Positions 35,121-43,299 of a DNA stretch of 57,117 nucleotides are shown piece by piece. The translations under genes were made by a program, and so were the position numbers. Below the pieces are notes generated by a model, which was given only the letters and a program-made list of their open reading frames with translations, did no database searches and was not told where the DNA came from. The stretch's first letter is position 1. Each line of letters opens with the position of its first letter. This stretch comes from Bacteroidota bacterium (lineage in GTDB: Bacteria; Bacteroidota; Bacteroidia; JACCXN01), in NCBI GenBank assembly GCA_013696965.1, contig JACCXN010000003.1:1-57117 (forward strand), given 5' to 3'.

Positions 35121-35804
35121 ATGTCTAAAAAGAATGAAGAACAAATAATAGATGTTGAAGAAACATTAAGCTCCTGGGAGAAAAAATTAGAGGAGAACAA
35201 AAAAAGCTATAGTATTATACTTGGCTCTATAGTAGCCATTGTGGTTTTATATTTTGCCTGGGCAAAGTTATATGTCGCGCCACAAGAGGCAGAGGCTCAA
35301 TCTTACATGTTTTATGCCGAGCGTTATTTCACAAAAGATTCGCTGGATAAAGCTATGTTTGGGGATGGAAATCACCTTGGTTTTAATGACATTATAGACG
35401 ATTACGGAGTAACCTCTGCAGCAAACCTTTCTCAATATTACATGGGAATTGGTTATTTGAGAAAAGGTGAATTCCAAAACGCGATTAATCATCTTGAAAA
35501 ATTTAGTTCTGATGATCAAATGTTAAGTTCTATCTCACAAGGAGCAATAGGTGATGCTTATGCCGAAATGGGAAAATTAGAGGATGCTGTTGATAATTAC
35601 TTAAGCGCGGCAGACAAAAACAGCAACAAGTTCACCTCGCCTATTTATTTAATGAGGGCCGGAATTGTTTATGAAGAACTTGGCAATTTCAGCAAAGCTG
35701 TGGAAGTATACAGTAAAATAAAAGAAAATTATCCTGATACAAATGAGGGAAGAGAAATAGAAAAATACATTGCAAGAGCACAATCCGCAATTGCAGCAAA
35801 ATAA
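35121..35804 (+). CDS. membrane-anchored TPR protein (YfgM-like)
   Basis: 227 residues. A short acidic cytoplasmic N-terminus (EEQIIDVEETLSSWEKKLEE) leads to one transmembrane helix (YSIILGSIVAIVVLYFAW, about 35-53). The rest contains TPR-type helical pairs (ANLSQYYMGIGYLRKGEFQ, AIGDAYAEMGKLEDAVDNYL, IYLMRAGIVYEELGNFSKAV). The layout matches YfgM/DUF2133-like ancillary proteins near the Sec translocon, but Bacteroidota homologues are uncharacterised. It is followed after eight bases by ribH, so they share a transcript. Confidence 0.88.
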   Translation: MSKKNEEQIIDVEETLSSWEKKLEENKKSYSIILGSIVAIVVLYFAWAKLYVAPQEAEAQSYMFYAERYFTKDSLDKAMFGDGNHLGFNDIIDDYGVTSAANLSQYYMGIGYLRKGEFQNAINHLEKFSSDDQMLSSISQGAIGDAYAEMGKLEDAVDNYLSAADKNSNKFTSPIYLMRAGIVYEELGNFSKAVEVYSKIKENYPDTNEGREIEKYIARAQSAIAAK

Positions 35805-35812
35805 ATTTCAGA

Positions 35813-36307
35813 TTGGCAACAGCACTAAAAAACCTTTCAGATTTCAGTCATACCCAAGTTCCATCTGCCCTTGGTATGCGTTTTGGAATTGTTGTGGCCG
35901 AATGGAATGCTGAAATAACAAATGCTCTTGCCAAAGGTGCTATTGATGCGCTTTTAAAATATGGAGCTGTTAAAAAAGAGATAAGTATTAAATATGTGCC
36001 CGGAGCTTATGAATTAGCTCTGGGTGCACAATTTTTCCTGGAATTCGAACAACCTGATGCAGTCATTTGTCTTGGTTGTGTAATACAAGGAGATACCAAA
36101 CATTTTGATTTTATTTGTGAGGCCGCCTCAATGGGTATTAAAGATTTGAATCTAAAATATAACACTCCGGTTATTTTCGGAGTTTTAACCCCTAACACAT
36201 ACGAACAAGCTCAAGAAAGGGCAGGAGGAATTCACGGAAACAAAGGTGAAGAAGCCGCAGTTACTGCCATTAAAATGAGCACGCTTAAAAGGAGTTTTAA
36301 AATTTAA
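35813..36307 (+). CDS. ribH: 6,7-dimethyl-8-ribityllumazine synthase
   Basis: 164 residues, starting with TTG eight bases after the TPR gene. It condenses the ribityl-uracil amine with 3,4-dihydroxy-2-butanone 4-phosphate, the next-to-last step of riboflavin synthesis. Motifs: GIVVAEWNAEITNALAKGA, YVPGAYELALGAQFF, VICLGCVIQGDTKHFDFI (with the catalytic His) and PVIFGVLTPNTYEQA with GGIHGNKGEEAA. No other rib gene is adjacent, so the pathway is scattered. Confidence 0.96.
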   Translation: MATALKNLSDFSHTQVPSALGMRFGIVVAEWNAEITNALAKGAIDALLKYGAVKKEISIKYVPGAYELALGAQFFLEFEQPDAVICLGCVIQGDTKHFDFICEAASMGIKDLNLKYNTPVIFGVLTPNTYEQAQERAGGIHGNKGEEAAVTAIKMSTLKRSFKI

Positions 36308-36748
36308 CTATTTTTTGGTTTTACCCATATAGTTCATTGTATAATGAGCTATGTTGCATTCGTGAAAAATTTCTCCTTCTTCTATAAATTTCTGACGTTT
36401 ATAAAATTTTACTGCGGGAAGTTGGGCATGCAGATAAATTCTTTTTCGAAAAGGTACAACATCTTTTAAAATTTCTTTTAAAATACAATGGCCTATTTTC
36501 TTACTTCTAAATTCTTCAAGTACGGCAAACCTTTCCAGTTTGATTCCGTTTTGAGTATGCCTCCAACGTGCAGTGCCCACAGGAGTTCCATCATGAAAAG
36601 CAAGATAGTGCTGTGAGAATTTTTCAAATTCATCAAACTCATCCTCTGCTCTAACATGCTGTTCCTGGACAAATACTTTCTTTCGGATATCAAAAGCGAA
36701 TAAGGCAAGATCAGAGTTAATGCTAATGAACTTTTTAAGGTTAATCAT
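36308..36748 (-). CDS. GNAT-family N-acetyltransferase (ElaA-like)
   Basis: 146 residues. GNAT fold with the ElaA-type start RKKVFVQEQHVRAEDEFDEF, then VGTARWRHTQNGIKLERFAV and the acetyl-CoA loop EEFRSKKIGHCILKEI (R/Q-x-x-G-x-G/A variant). The end AVKFYKRQKFIEEGEIFHE is typical. The acceptor substrate is unknown. It abuts ribH in convergent orientation with no gap, so transcripts overlap. Confidence 0.9.
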   Translation of the reverse strand: MINLKKFISINSDLALFAFDIRKKVFVQEQHVRAEDEFDEFEKFSQHYLAFHDGTPVGTARWRHTQNGIKLERFAVLEEFRSKKIGHCILKEILKDVVPFRKRIYLHAQLPAVKFYKRQKFIEEGEIFHECNIAHYTMNYMGKTKK

Positions 36749-36789
36749 AAGAAAGTTTGAATGATTTCAGTATGAAAAAATTCAATGAA

Positions 36790-37032
36790 TCAATCATTGT
36801 ATTCTTGATCTTCATCATTTAAATCATCTCTGTCAGAGTCATTATCCTCTGATTCAATATCCGAAAATGGTTCATCTAAGAAGTCATCTTCATCCTCTGA
36901 AAAAAGAGAATTTTTCCAGTTTTTGTGTAATTTTTTTTCGGCAACCTTTAGTTTAGGCCCCTTTTTTAATCCATCAATATCCTGTTTCTTTTTTGATGAA
37001 ACATTTTTAGGATCTGATTTTTGATTTTTCAT
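36790..37032 (-). CDS. small conserved-type hypothetical protein, basic N-terminus and acidic tail
   Basis: 80 residues with no recognised domain. The N-terminal half is Lys-rich (KNQKSDPKNVSSKKKQDIDG), followed by a middle WKNSLFSEDEDDFLDEPF and a tail almost entirely of Asp, Glu, Ser and Asn. The sequence is predicted disordered. It sits between ettA and the GNAT gene on the same strand with a normal start, so I take it as a real gene. Small acidic proteins of this kind are common in Bacteroidota with unknown role. Confidence 0.6.
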   Translation of the reverse strand: MKNQKSDPKNVSSKKKQDIDGLKKGPKLKVAEKKLHKNWKNSLFSEDEDDFLDEPFSDIESEDNDSDRDDLNDEDQEYND

Positions 37033-37148
37033 ATTCGTAAAGCAATATATTTTTCAACAATTATACAGGAAAATTTAACACATAGTTACACTAATAAGCA
37101 ATAATTTTCATAACAAAAAAAAATAAAAACCTATTGCCAATTATCTTC

Positions 37149-38837
37149 TTACCCAGCAATCAATTTTTTATAGCGAAGACGTTGTGGATTTACATCTCCA
37201 AGTCTTTTCTTTTTATTTTCCTCGTAATCAGAATAAGCACCCTCAAAAGTATATACTTGTGAGTTTCCTTCAAAGGCTATAATATGGGTACAAACTCTAT
37301 CCAAAAACCAACGATCGTGAGAAATAATAACAGCACAACCTGCAAAATTTTCGAGCGCTTCCTCTAAAGCTCTTAAAGTGTTAACGTCAATATCATTTGT
37401 TGGCTCATCCAAAAGCAAAACATTTGCTTCTTGTTTTAAACTCATGGCAAGGTGCAACCTGTTTCTTTCACCACCGGAAAGCACACCACATTTTTTACCC
37501 TGATCAGCCCCATTGAAATTGAATTTAGAAACATATGCTCTGGAATTCATTAATTTTCCACCTAATTCAATATTTTCATGTCCACCTGAAATAACCTCCC
37601 AAACCGTTTTTTCAGAATCAATGGAAGAATGACTTTGGTCAACATAACTTATTTTTACTGTTTCGCCTACTTTAAATGATCCATTATCAGGGTTTTCCTG
37701 GCCCATAATCATTCTGAAAATAGTGGTTTTTCCCGCACCATTTGGCCCTATTATTCCAACAATACCAGCAGGAGGAAGAGAGAAATTAAGGTTTTCATAA
37801 AGCAATTTTTCGCCATATGCTTTTGAAACTGAAACAGCATCTATAACATTTGTACCCAGCCTTGGTCCTGGAGGAATAAAAATCTCCAATTTATCTTCTT
37901 TGGATTTAGTATCCTCACTCATTAATTTATCATAAGCACCTAACCTGGCTTTTGATTTTGCTTGTCTTCCTTTTGGATTTAATTTCACCCATTCCAGCTC
38001 ACGTTCAAGAGTTTTCCTTCTTTTACTTTCCGTTTTCTCTTCCTGAGCAAGACGTTTTGTTTTTTGATCTAACCATAAACTGTAATTCCCTTTCCATGGA
38101 ATACCTTCTCCCCTGTCCAATTCAAGAATCCATCCGGCCACATTATCAAGAAAATAACGATCGTGAGTAATGGCAATAACTGTTCCTTTATATTGTTGCA
38201 GGTATTGTTCAAGCCAATCAATTGATTCTGCATCTAAATGGTTTGTTGGTTCATCCAAAAGCAAAATATCCGGTTGTTTGAGCAAAAGCCGGCAAAGTGC
38301 TACCCTTCTTCTCTCTCCACCAGAGAGTACTTTAATTAGCGTATCTGCTTCAGCACAACGCAATGCATCCATTGCCCGTTCAAGTTTATTGTCTAGTTCC
38401 CAAGCATCAGTCTGTTCAATTTTTTCCTGTACAACAGCTTGCCTGGCCATTAACTTATCCATTTTTTCGGGATCTTCAAGAATTTCAGGATCACAAAACC
38501 TTTCATTGATGGTTTCAAATTCCTTAAGCAAATCAATTGTTTCTTGTACACCTTCCTGAACGATTTCTTTTACTGTTTTGGTTTCATCCAGTTTGGGCTC
38601 CTGTTCCAGGTAACCTACCGAATAGCCAGGGGAAAAAACCACTTCTCCATTGAAAGATTTTTCTTCACCTGCAATAATTCGCATTAGAGTGGATTTTCCT
38701 GAACCATTTAAACCAATGATCCCAATTTTTGCTCCATAATAAAATGACAGGTATATATCTTTTAAGATTTGCTTATTTGTAGATAAAGTCTTACCGACCT
38801 TTACCATGGAAAATATTATTTTTTTATCGTCTGACAT
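37149..38837 (-). CDS. ettA: energy-dependent translational throttle protein EttA (ABC-F)
   Basis: 562 residues, close to E. coli EttA (555). Two ABC domains without transmembrane parts: first Walker A GLNGSGKST with signature LSGGERRRVALCR and Walker B ILLLDEPTNHLD; second GPNGAGKTT, LSGGERNRLHLAM and VLLLDEPTNDID. Between them is the P-site tRNA-interaction linker (ESKRRKTLERELEWVKLNPK), and an arm insert is in the first domain. It binds the ribosomal E site and gates the first elongation step by ATP level. Confidence 0.96.
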   Translation of the reverse strand: MSDDKKIIFSMVKVGKTLSTNKQILKDIYLSFYYGAKIGIIGLNGSGKSTLMRIIAGEEKSFNGEVVFSPGYSVGYLEQEPKLDETKTVKEIVQEGVQETIDLLKEFETINERFCDPEILEDPEKMDKLMARQAVVQEKIEQTDAWELDNKLERAMDALRCAEADTLIKVLSGGERRRVALCRLLLKQPDILLLDEPTNHLDAESIDWLEQYLQQYKGTVIAITHDRYFLDNVAGWILELDRGEGIPWKGNYSLWLDQKTKRLAQEEKTESKRRKTLERELEWVKLNPKGRQAKSKARLGAYDKLMSEDTKSKEDKLEIFIPPGPRLGTNVIDAVSVSKAYGEKLLYENLNFSLPPAGIVGIIGPNGAGKTTIFRMIMGQENPDNGSFKVGETVKISYVDQSHSSIDSEKTVWEVISGGHENIELGGKLMNSRAYVSKFNFNGADQGKKCGVLSGGERNRLHLAMSLKQEANVLLLDEPTNDIDVNTLRALEEALENFAGCAVIISHDRWFLDRVCTHIIAFEGNSQVYTFEGAYSDYEENKKKRLGDVNPQRLRYKKLIAG

Positions 38838-38888
38838 TATTTGAATATTAAAAAATTATTTGAATTCATAGTCCTTTCAAGCTATTAA

Positions 38889-39818
38889 CTATTTATTGAA
38901 TTGCTTAAAATCACTTTCCAACAATCCCTCAGGAGTTCCTTTAGAAATTTTATGTTCACTTATATAAAGCAATTCTCCACCTTTTGCAGATAAAATATAT
39001 TTAAGACAAGTTCCAGTATTTGAAATTTTTTCAGGCCCTATTTTATGAAAATAGAGAACATTAGGATCTTGCTTTTTAATGGCGGTATTGATTTGTTTTT
39101 GATCAACAATTTTCACTTCACCTTTAAATATTTTAGCAATTGCCTCCTCACTGTATACCTTTGCGGTTAAATCTTCTGCTAATACATAAAGCACACCATC
39201 TTTAATTTCCTTTGTTTTGCTATTGTAATGACTTAACACTTTCTTTTGTTCAGCTATTCCATTTGTAAAAACAAATTCAATGTGGTTTTGAAGGAACTGA
39301 ACAAGACCAGGTATTTTGTAATTATAATACTGGTCAGAAACATTATCGAAGGAAAGAGGAAGAGCAGCAAGCCATTTCATTTTACCAACTTTTTTTGCTT
39401 TTTTATCACCTTGAGCTATAATCAAATAATTTAATGTAATGGGTTCCTTATCTTCGGTTTTATGCTTTGCAGCAAAAAGAAAATACGAACCTACATCAAA
39501 TTTTTTTTCTTCAAATTCAGCCTCTGTAATGTATTCGAATTTATTGATCTTCCATAAATTTTTCATTGCAAAACGCATCGCTTTGTTATATTCCGATTCT
39601 ACATTTTCAACCATTTCTTTGTTTTCCGTTTCTACTTCAGTTTCATTCACCACTTTTGTGTATTTTACATTTGTAGTTGTAGTGTTACCTTGAAGTACGA
39701 CATATAAAACTGCTTTTTTAAAAGCAGAAACCTCGCTGGAAGAAGCTGTAGAGATTTGAGAAAATGTTTTGTTATGAATAGTTAAAAGAACAACAATAGA
39801 AAGAAAAATATTTTTCAT
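38889..39818 (-). CDS. secreted hypothetical protein
   Basis: 309 residues with a signal peptide (MKNIFLSIVVLLTIHNKTFS then Q). The mature protein alternates helices and strands: VLYVVLQGNTTTTNVKYTKV near the start, FAMKNLWKINKFEYITEAEF, and a closing CLKYILSAKGGELLYISEHK. I do not recognise the family; comparable signal-peptide-bearing proteins occur in Bacteroidota without function. It follows its own upstream gap and precedes ettA by 51 bases on the same strand. Confidence 0.75.
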   Translation of the reverse strand: MKNIFLSIVVLLTIHNKTFSQISTASSSEVSAFKKAVLYVVLQGNTTTTNVKYTKVVNETEVETENKEMVENVESEYNKAMRFAMKNLWKINKFEYITEAEFEEKKFDVGSYFLFAAKHKTEDKEPITLNYLIIAQGDKKAKKVGKMKWLAALPLSFDNVSDQYYNYKIPGLVQFLQNHIEFVFTNGIAEQKKVLSHYNSKTKEIKDGVLYVLAEDLTAKVYSEEAIAKIFKGEVKIVDQKQINTAIKKQDPNVLYFHKIGPEKISNTGTCLKYILSAKGGELLYISEHKISKGTPEGLLESDFKQFNK

Positions 39819-39957
39819 GTTTATTTATTTGTTTAAATAGATTATACAAAGTTTAAAGTTAAACCAAATTATTCTTTTAGATTGATTTCAAGGAACAAAT
39901 ATCGGCAAAAAAGCGAAAACCTGTTAATTTAGTAACGAAATAAAGCTTGATTTTATT

Positions 39958-39965
39958 TAACTTTG
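39958..39965 (+). promoter_or_regulatory. -7 promoter box of the ubiA/cstA/sanA operon
   Basis: TAACTTTG, exact match to TAnnTTTG. It covers the TTG codon at 39963, so that codon cannot be the start; the ATG at 39984 is 18 bases downstream of the box. Confidence 0.5.
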
Positions 39966-39983
39966 GCCCAATTACCAGATTTA

Positions 39984-40838
39984 ATGGAAATAAAAAATTA
40001 TTTATCCCTCATAAAATTCAGCCATACGGTATTTGCAATACCTTTTGCAATCATAGGATTTCTATTGGCCGTAAGTTTAACAGACAATCAATTTGATATT
40101 CAACTATTGTTTTTTGTCCTGCTATGCATGGTTTTTGCACGTAATGCGGCAATGGCTTTTAACAGGTACATTGACAGAGACATTGATAAATTAAACCCAC
40201 GTACTTTTAATAGGGAAATACCATCAGGAGCAATAAAAGCGCCTTCTGCCCTGGCATTTGTGATTTTGAATTGTATTTTTTTTATTTCAACAACATGGTT
40301 TATTAATGAAATTTGTTTTTTCCTATCCCCCATAGCATTAGTTGTTGTATTGGGATATAGCCTTACAAAACGATTTACATTTTTATGTCATATAATTTTG
40401 GGTATTGGCTTATCCCTGGCTCCCATTGGTTCATACATTGCAGTTAGCGGCACTTTTGCTTTATTGCCGCTATTGTTTTCATTTTCAGTTTTATTCTGGG
40501 TTTCCGGATTTGATATTATTTATGCACTTCAGGATGAAGAATTTGATAAAATCAATAATTTAAAATCAATTCCGGTGTTATTGGGAAAAAAAAATGCTTT
40601 GTTACTGTCCTCCCTTTTTCATTTCATTACCTTTGGATTTATTACCACAGCAGGCATTTTAGGTGATTTCGGCACTTGGTATTGGATTGGCTCGGGATTG
40701 TTTTCATCACTTCTAATTTACCAGCACTCCCTTGTTAAGCCGAATGATTTGAGCAAAATAAACCTTGCTTTTTTTACAACAAATGGAATTGCTGCAGTGG
40801 CTTTTTCTATTTTTGTTTTTCTTGAGCTTTATTTCTAA
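39984..40838 (+). CDS. ubiA: UbiA-type prenyltransferase (probable MqnP-like)
   Basis: 284 residues from ATG 39984 (MEIKNYLSLIKFSHTVFA). A polytopic UbiA enzyme with about nine hydrophobic segments. The two Mg2+/diphosphate motifs are AMAFNRYIDRDIDKLNPRT and YALQDEEFDKINNLKSIP. The YALQDEEFD form matches 4-hydroxybenzoate-type enzymes used in the futalosine menaquinone pathway (MqnP), fitting an organism that uses menaquinone. A TTG start at 39963 is rejected because it overlaps the promoter. First gene of a run with cstA and sanA. Confidence 0.9.
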   Translation: MEIKNYLSLIKFSHTVFAIPFAIIGFLLAVSLTDNQFDIQLLFFVLLCMVFARNAAMAFNRYIDRDIDKLNPRTFNREIPSGAIKAPSALAFVILNCIFFISTTWFINEICFFLSPIALVVVLGYSLTKRFTFLCHIILGIGLSLAPIGSYIAVSGTFALLPLLFSFSVLFWVSGFDIIYALQDEEFDKINNLKSIPVLLGKKNALLLSSLFHFITFGFITTAGILGDFGTWYWIGSGLFSSLLIYQHSLVKPNDLSKINLAFFTTNGIAAVAFSIFVFLELYF

Positions 40839-40856
40839 TTAAAGCCCCTATTAACG

Positions 40857-42572
40857 GTGAATGCTGCTATAATAACCTTTGTATCTTTAGTAACCTTATT
40901 TTTAGGTTATCGTTTTTATTCAAAATTTATAGCTCAAAAAATTTTCAGAACCGAATCTGAGGATGAACTAATGCCTTCTGAGGAATTCAGGGATGAAATT
41001 GATTTTGTTCCCACTAAAAAGCATGTATTATTTGGCCATCATTTTTCATCCATTGCCGGTGCTGCTCCAATTTTAGGTCCTGCAATTGCAGTAGTTTGGG
41101 GTTGGTTACCAGCCATAATTTGGGTAGTGTTGGGAAGTATATTCATAGGTGCAGTCCATGATTTTGGAACACTGGTTATTTCTGCCAGAAACAAAGGAAA
41201 ATCAATAGGCCTTATTACTCAACTATTTATAGGGGAACGCTCTAAATTACTTTTCTTAACAGTAATATTTCTTTTGGTATTTATTGTAATAGCGGTATTC
41301 GCCTATTTGATTGCCAATCTTTTCGTTTTATACCCCGGAACTGTTATACCAATTAACTTTGAAATATTTGTTGCTGTTTATATTGGTTTTAAAGTTTATA
41401 AAAACAAGGGCAATTTACTTGTTCCTTCTATAATTGCTCTGGTGCTACTCTATTTTATGACTTGGGTAGGGTTTTTATATCCGGTAAGCCTGCCGGAATG
41501 GTTATGGGTAAATGACTCTGCCGTTTTAACATGGATAATCTTCTTAATGATTTATGGCTTTATTGCAGCAGTACTTCCGGTTTGGACCCTGCTTCAACCA
41601 AGAGATTATATAAATTCTCATCAGTTAATTGTGGGCCTGATTTTAATTTATGCAGGAATATTTATTGCTCAACCCATAATGGATGCTCCCGCAATTAATT
41701 TAAATGAAAACAATGTTTCCTGGTTTCCTTTTTTGTTTATAACCATAGCCTGTGGTGCAGTATCTGGTTTTCACTCTCTTGTTTCATCAGGTACAACTTC
41801 AAAACAATTAAAAAACATAAAGGATGCTCGTTTTGTTGGTTATGGAGGAATGATTGGAGAGGCCACACTGGCCCTTGCAGCAACAATAGCGGTGGCAGCA
41901 GGGTTTGATAGTTCCCTTGATTGGCATAATCATTATGGAGATTTGGAATTAGCAAGTGGAATGCAGGGCCAATTAAAAGCATTTGTGAATGGCACTTCTG
42001 GTTTTTTGGCAGAAATAGGCCTTAACCAAACTATGATTGATAATGGTGGGAATAAACAGTCATTAGCGGCTGTATTTATTTCAGTACTTATAATTAGTTT
42101 TGCAGCCACTTCACTAGATACGGCAGTAAGAATACAACGATACATTATTGGAGAAATCGGTGAAAGCATAAAAATAAAGTTCCTTGAGAATAACAGGTTT
42201 ATACAAACTTCCCTTGCAGTAGGCCTTTCATTTTTATTGGTTTTAACCGATGGGAGTGGCAAGGGGGGATTAAAATTATGGCCACTGTTTGGTTCTACAA
42301 ATCAATTACTGGGCTCTTTAACTTTACTTGTATTATCTTTATGGCTTTTTAAAATAAAAAGAAATTTTTGGATTACTTTAATACCAATGATCCTAATAAC
42401 TATTATAACTTTTATAGCAACAGCTTATACTTTTTTTAATTATATTGCAAATAGCAATTACCTTCTTATTTCAATTTCATTTATTATAGCCGTGTGTCAA
42501 ATATGGATAATATTAGAAGGGATTAAAGCGTTTTCAATTTTAATTAAACAGAATCAACTAAAAAGCAATTGA
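40857..42572 (+). CDS. cstA: carbon starvation protein CstA family transporter
   Basis: 571 residues, starting with GTG 18 bases after ubiA. About fifteen to sixteen hydrophobic helices. The family motifs HVLFGHHFSSIAGAAPILGP and GPAIAVVWGWLPAI, with VHDFGTLVISARNKGKSIG, identify CstA; later SGFHSLVSSGTTSKQL and SLDTAVRIQRYIIGE agree. Characterised members import pyruvate or peptides under starvation. It is shorter than E. coli CstA (about 700), as is usual for the short-form family. Its stop overlaps the TTG start of the next gene. Confidence 0.93.
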   Translation: MNAAIITFVSLVTLFLGYRFYSKFIAQKIFRTESEDELMPSEEFRDEIDFVPTKKHVLFGHHFSSIAGAAPILGPAIAVVWGWLPAIIWVVLGSIFIGAVHDFGTLVISARNKGKSIGLITQLFIGERSKLLFLTVIFLLVFIVIAVFAYLIANLFVLYPGTVIPINFEIFVAVYIGFKVYKNKGNLLVPSIIALVLLYFMTWVGFLYPVSLPEWLWVNDSAVLTWIIFLMIYGFIAAVLPVWTLLQPRDYINSHQLIVGLILIYAGIFIAQPIMDAPAINLNENNVSWFPFLFITIACGAVSGFHSLVSSGTTSKQLKNIKDARFVGYGGMIGEATLALAATIAVAAGFDSSLDWHNHYGDLELASGMQGQLKAFVNGTSGFLAEIGLNQTMIDNGGNKQSLAAVFISVLIISFAATSLDTAVRIQRYIIGEIGESIKIKFLENNRFIQTSLAVGLSFLLVLTDGSGKGGLKLWPLFGSTNQLLGSLTLLVLSLWLFKIKRNFWITLIPMILITIITFIATAYTFFNYIANSNYLLISISFIIAVCQIWIILEGIKAFSILIKQNQLKSN

Positions 42573-43243
42573 AAAACATTCTGTTTCCTACCTTTCTACT
42601 AGCTAAAAAAACACTTAAATGGCTGCTTGCCATAGTGCTTTCATTAATACTCCTGCTTTTCTTTACAAATTTATGGATAATTCAAACTGCATCTGGCAAA
42701 AATTATTTTTCCTTATCTAAAACACCAGTTAATGAAGTGGGCCTATTGCTTGGAACCAGTAAGTATAACAGCAGTGGGCAAAACAATATTTTTTTTTACA
42801 ATAGAATTGATGCTGCCGCAGCATTGTATCACGCTGGGAAAATAAAACATATAATTGTAAGTGGTGATAACAGGGAGTTGAATTACAATGAACCACGTGA
42901 TATGAGAAGGGCTCTTGAAAAAAAAGGAATACCTGAATCAGCCATTACCCTTGATTTTGCAGGTTTTAGAACACTAGACTCGGTTATTCGAAGTAGAAAA
43001 ATTTTCGGGCAAAATAAAATTACGATTATTTCACAAAAATTCCATGTTCAGAGGGCTTTGTTCATTGCAGATTATTATGGAATAGATGCAATAGGATTTT
43101 GTGCACAAGATCCTCCAAACACTAGTTATTACCCAATTTTTGCAAGAGAAATTTTTGCCAGATTTAAAGCTGTTTTGGATTTATATGTGCTAAAACAAAA
43201 GCCTAAATTTATGGGCAAGCAGGAAAAAATAATTATTAACTGA
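42569..43243 (+). CDS. sanA: SanA-like DUF218 envelope protein
   Basis: 224 residues with a TTG start that overlaps the cstA stop (TTGA). One N-terminal transmembrane helix (WLLAIVLSLILLLFFTNLWI) anchors a DUF218 domain: VGLLLGTSKYNSSGQNNIFF, FYNRIDAAAALYHAGKIKHI, IVSGDNRELNYNEPRDMRRA and ITIISQKFHVQRALFIADYY. SanA in enterobacteria affects envelope permeability and vancomycin tolerance. Last gene of the operon; convergent with the antiporter gene. Confidence 0.9.
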   Translation: MKNILFPTFLLAKKTLKWLLAIVLSLILLLFFTNLWIIQTASGKNYFSLSKTPVNEVGLLLGTSKYNSSGQNNIFFYNRIDAAAALYHAGKIKHIIVSGDNRELNYNEPRDMRRALEKKGIPESAITLDFAGFRTLDSVIRSRKIFGQNKITIISQKFHVQRALFIADYYGIDAIGFCAQDPPNTSYYPIFAREIFARFKAVLDLYVLKQKPKFMGKQEKIIIN

Positions 43244-43299
43244 CCAATGCTGGAATTGGCTTGATTTTTTTTACTGGTTTTTAGTTATTTAGAAAAAAA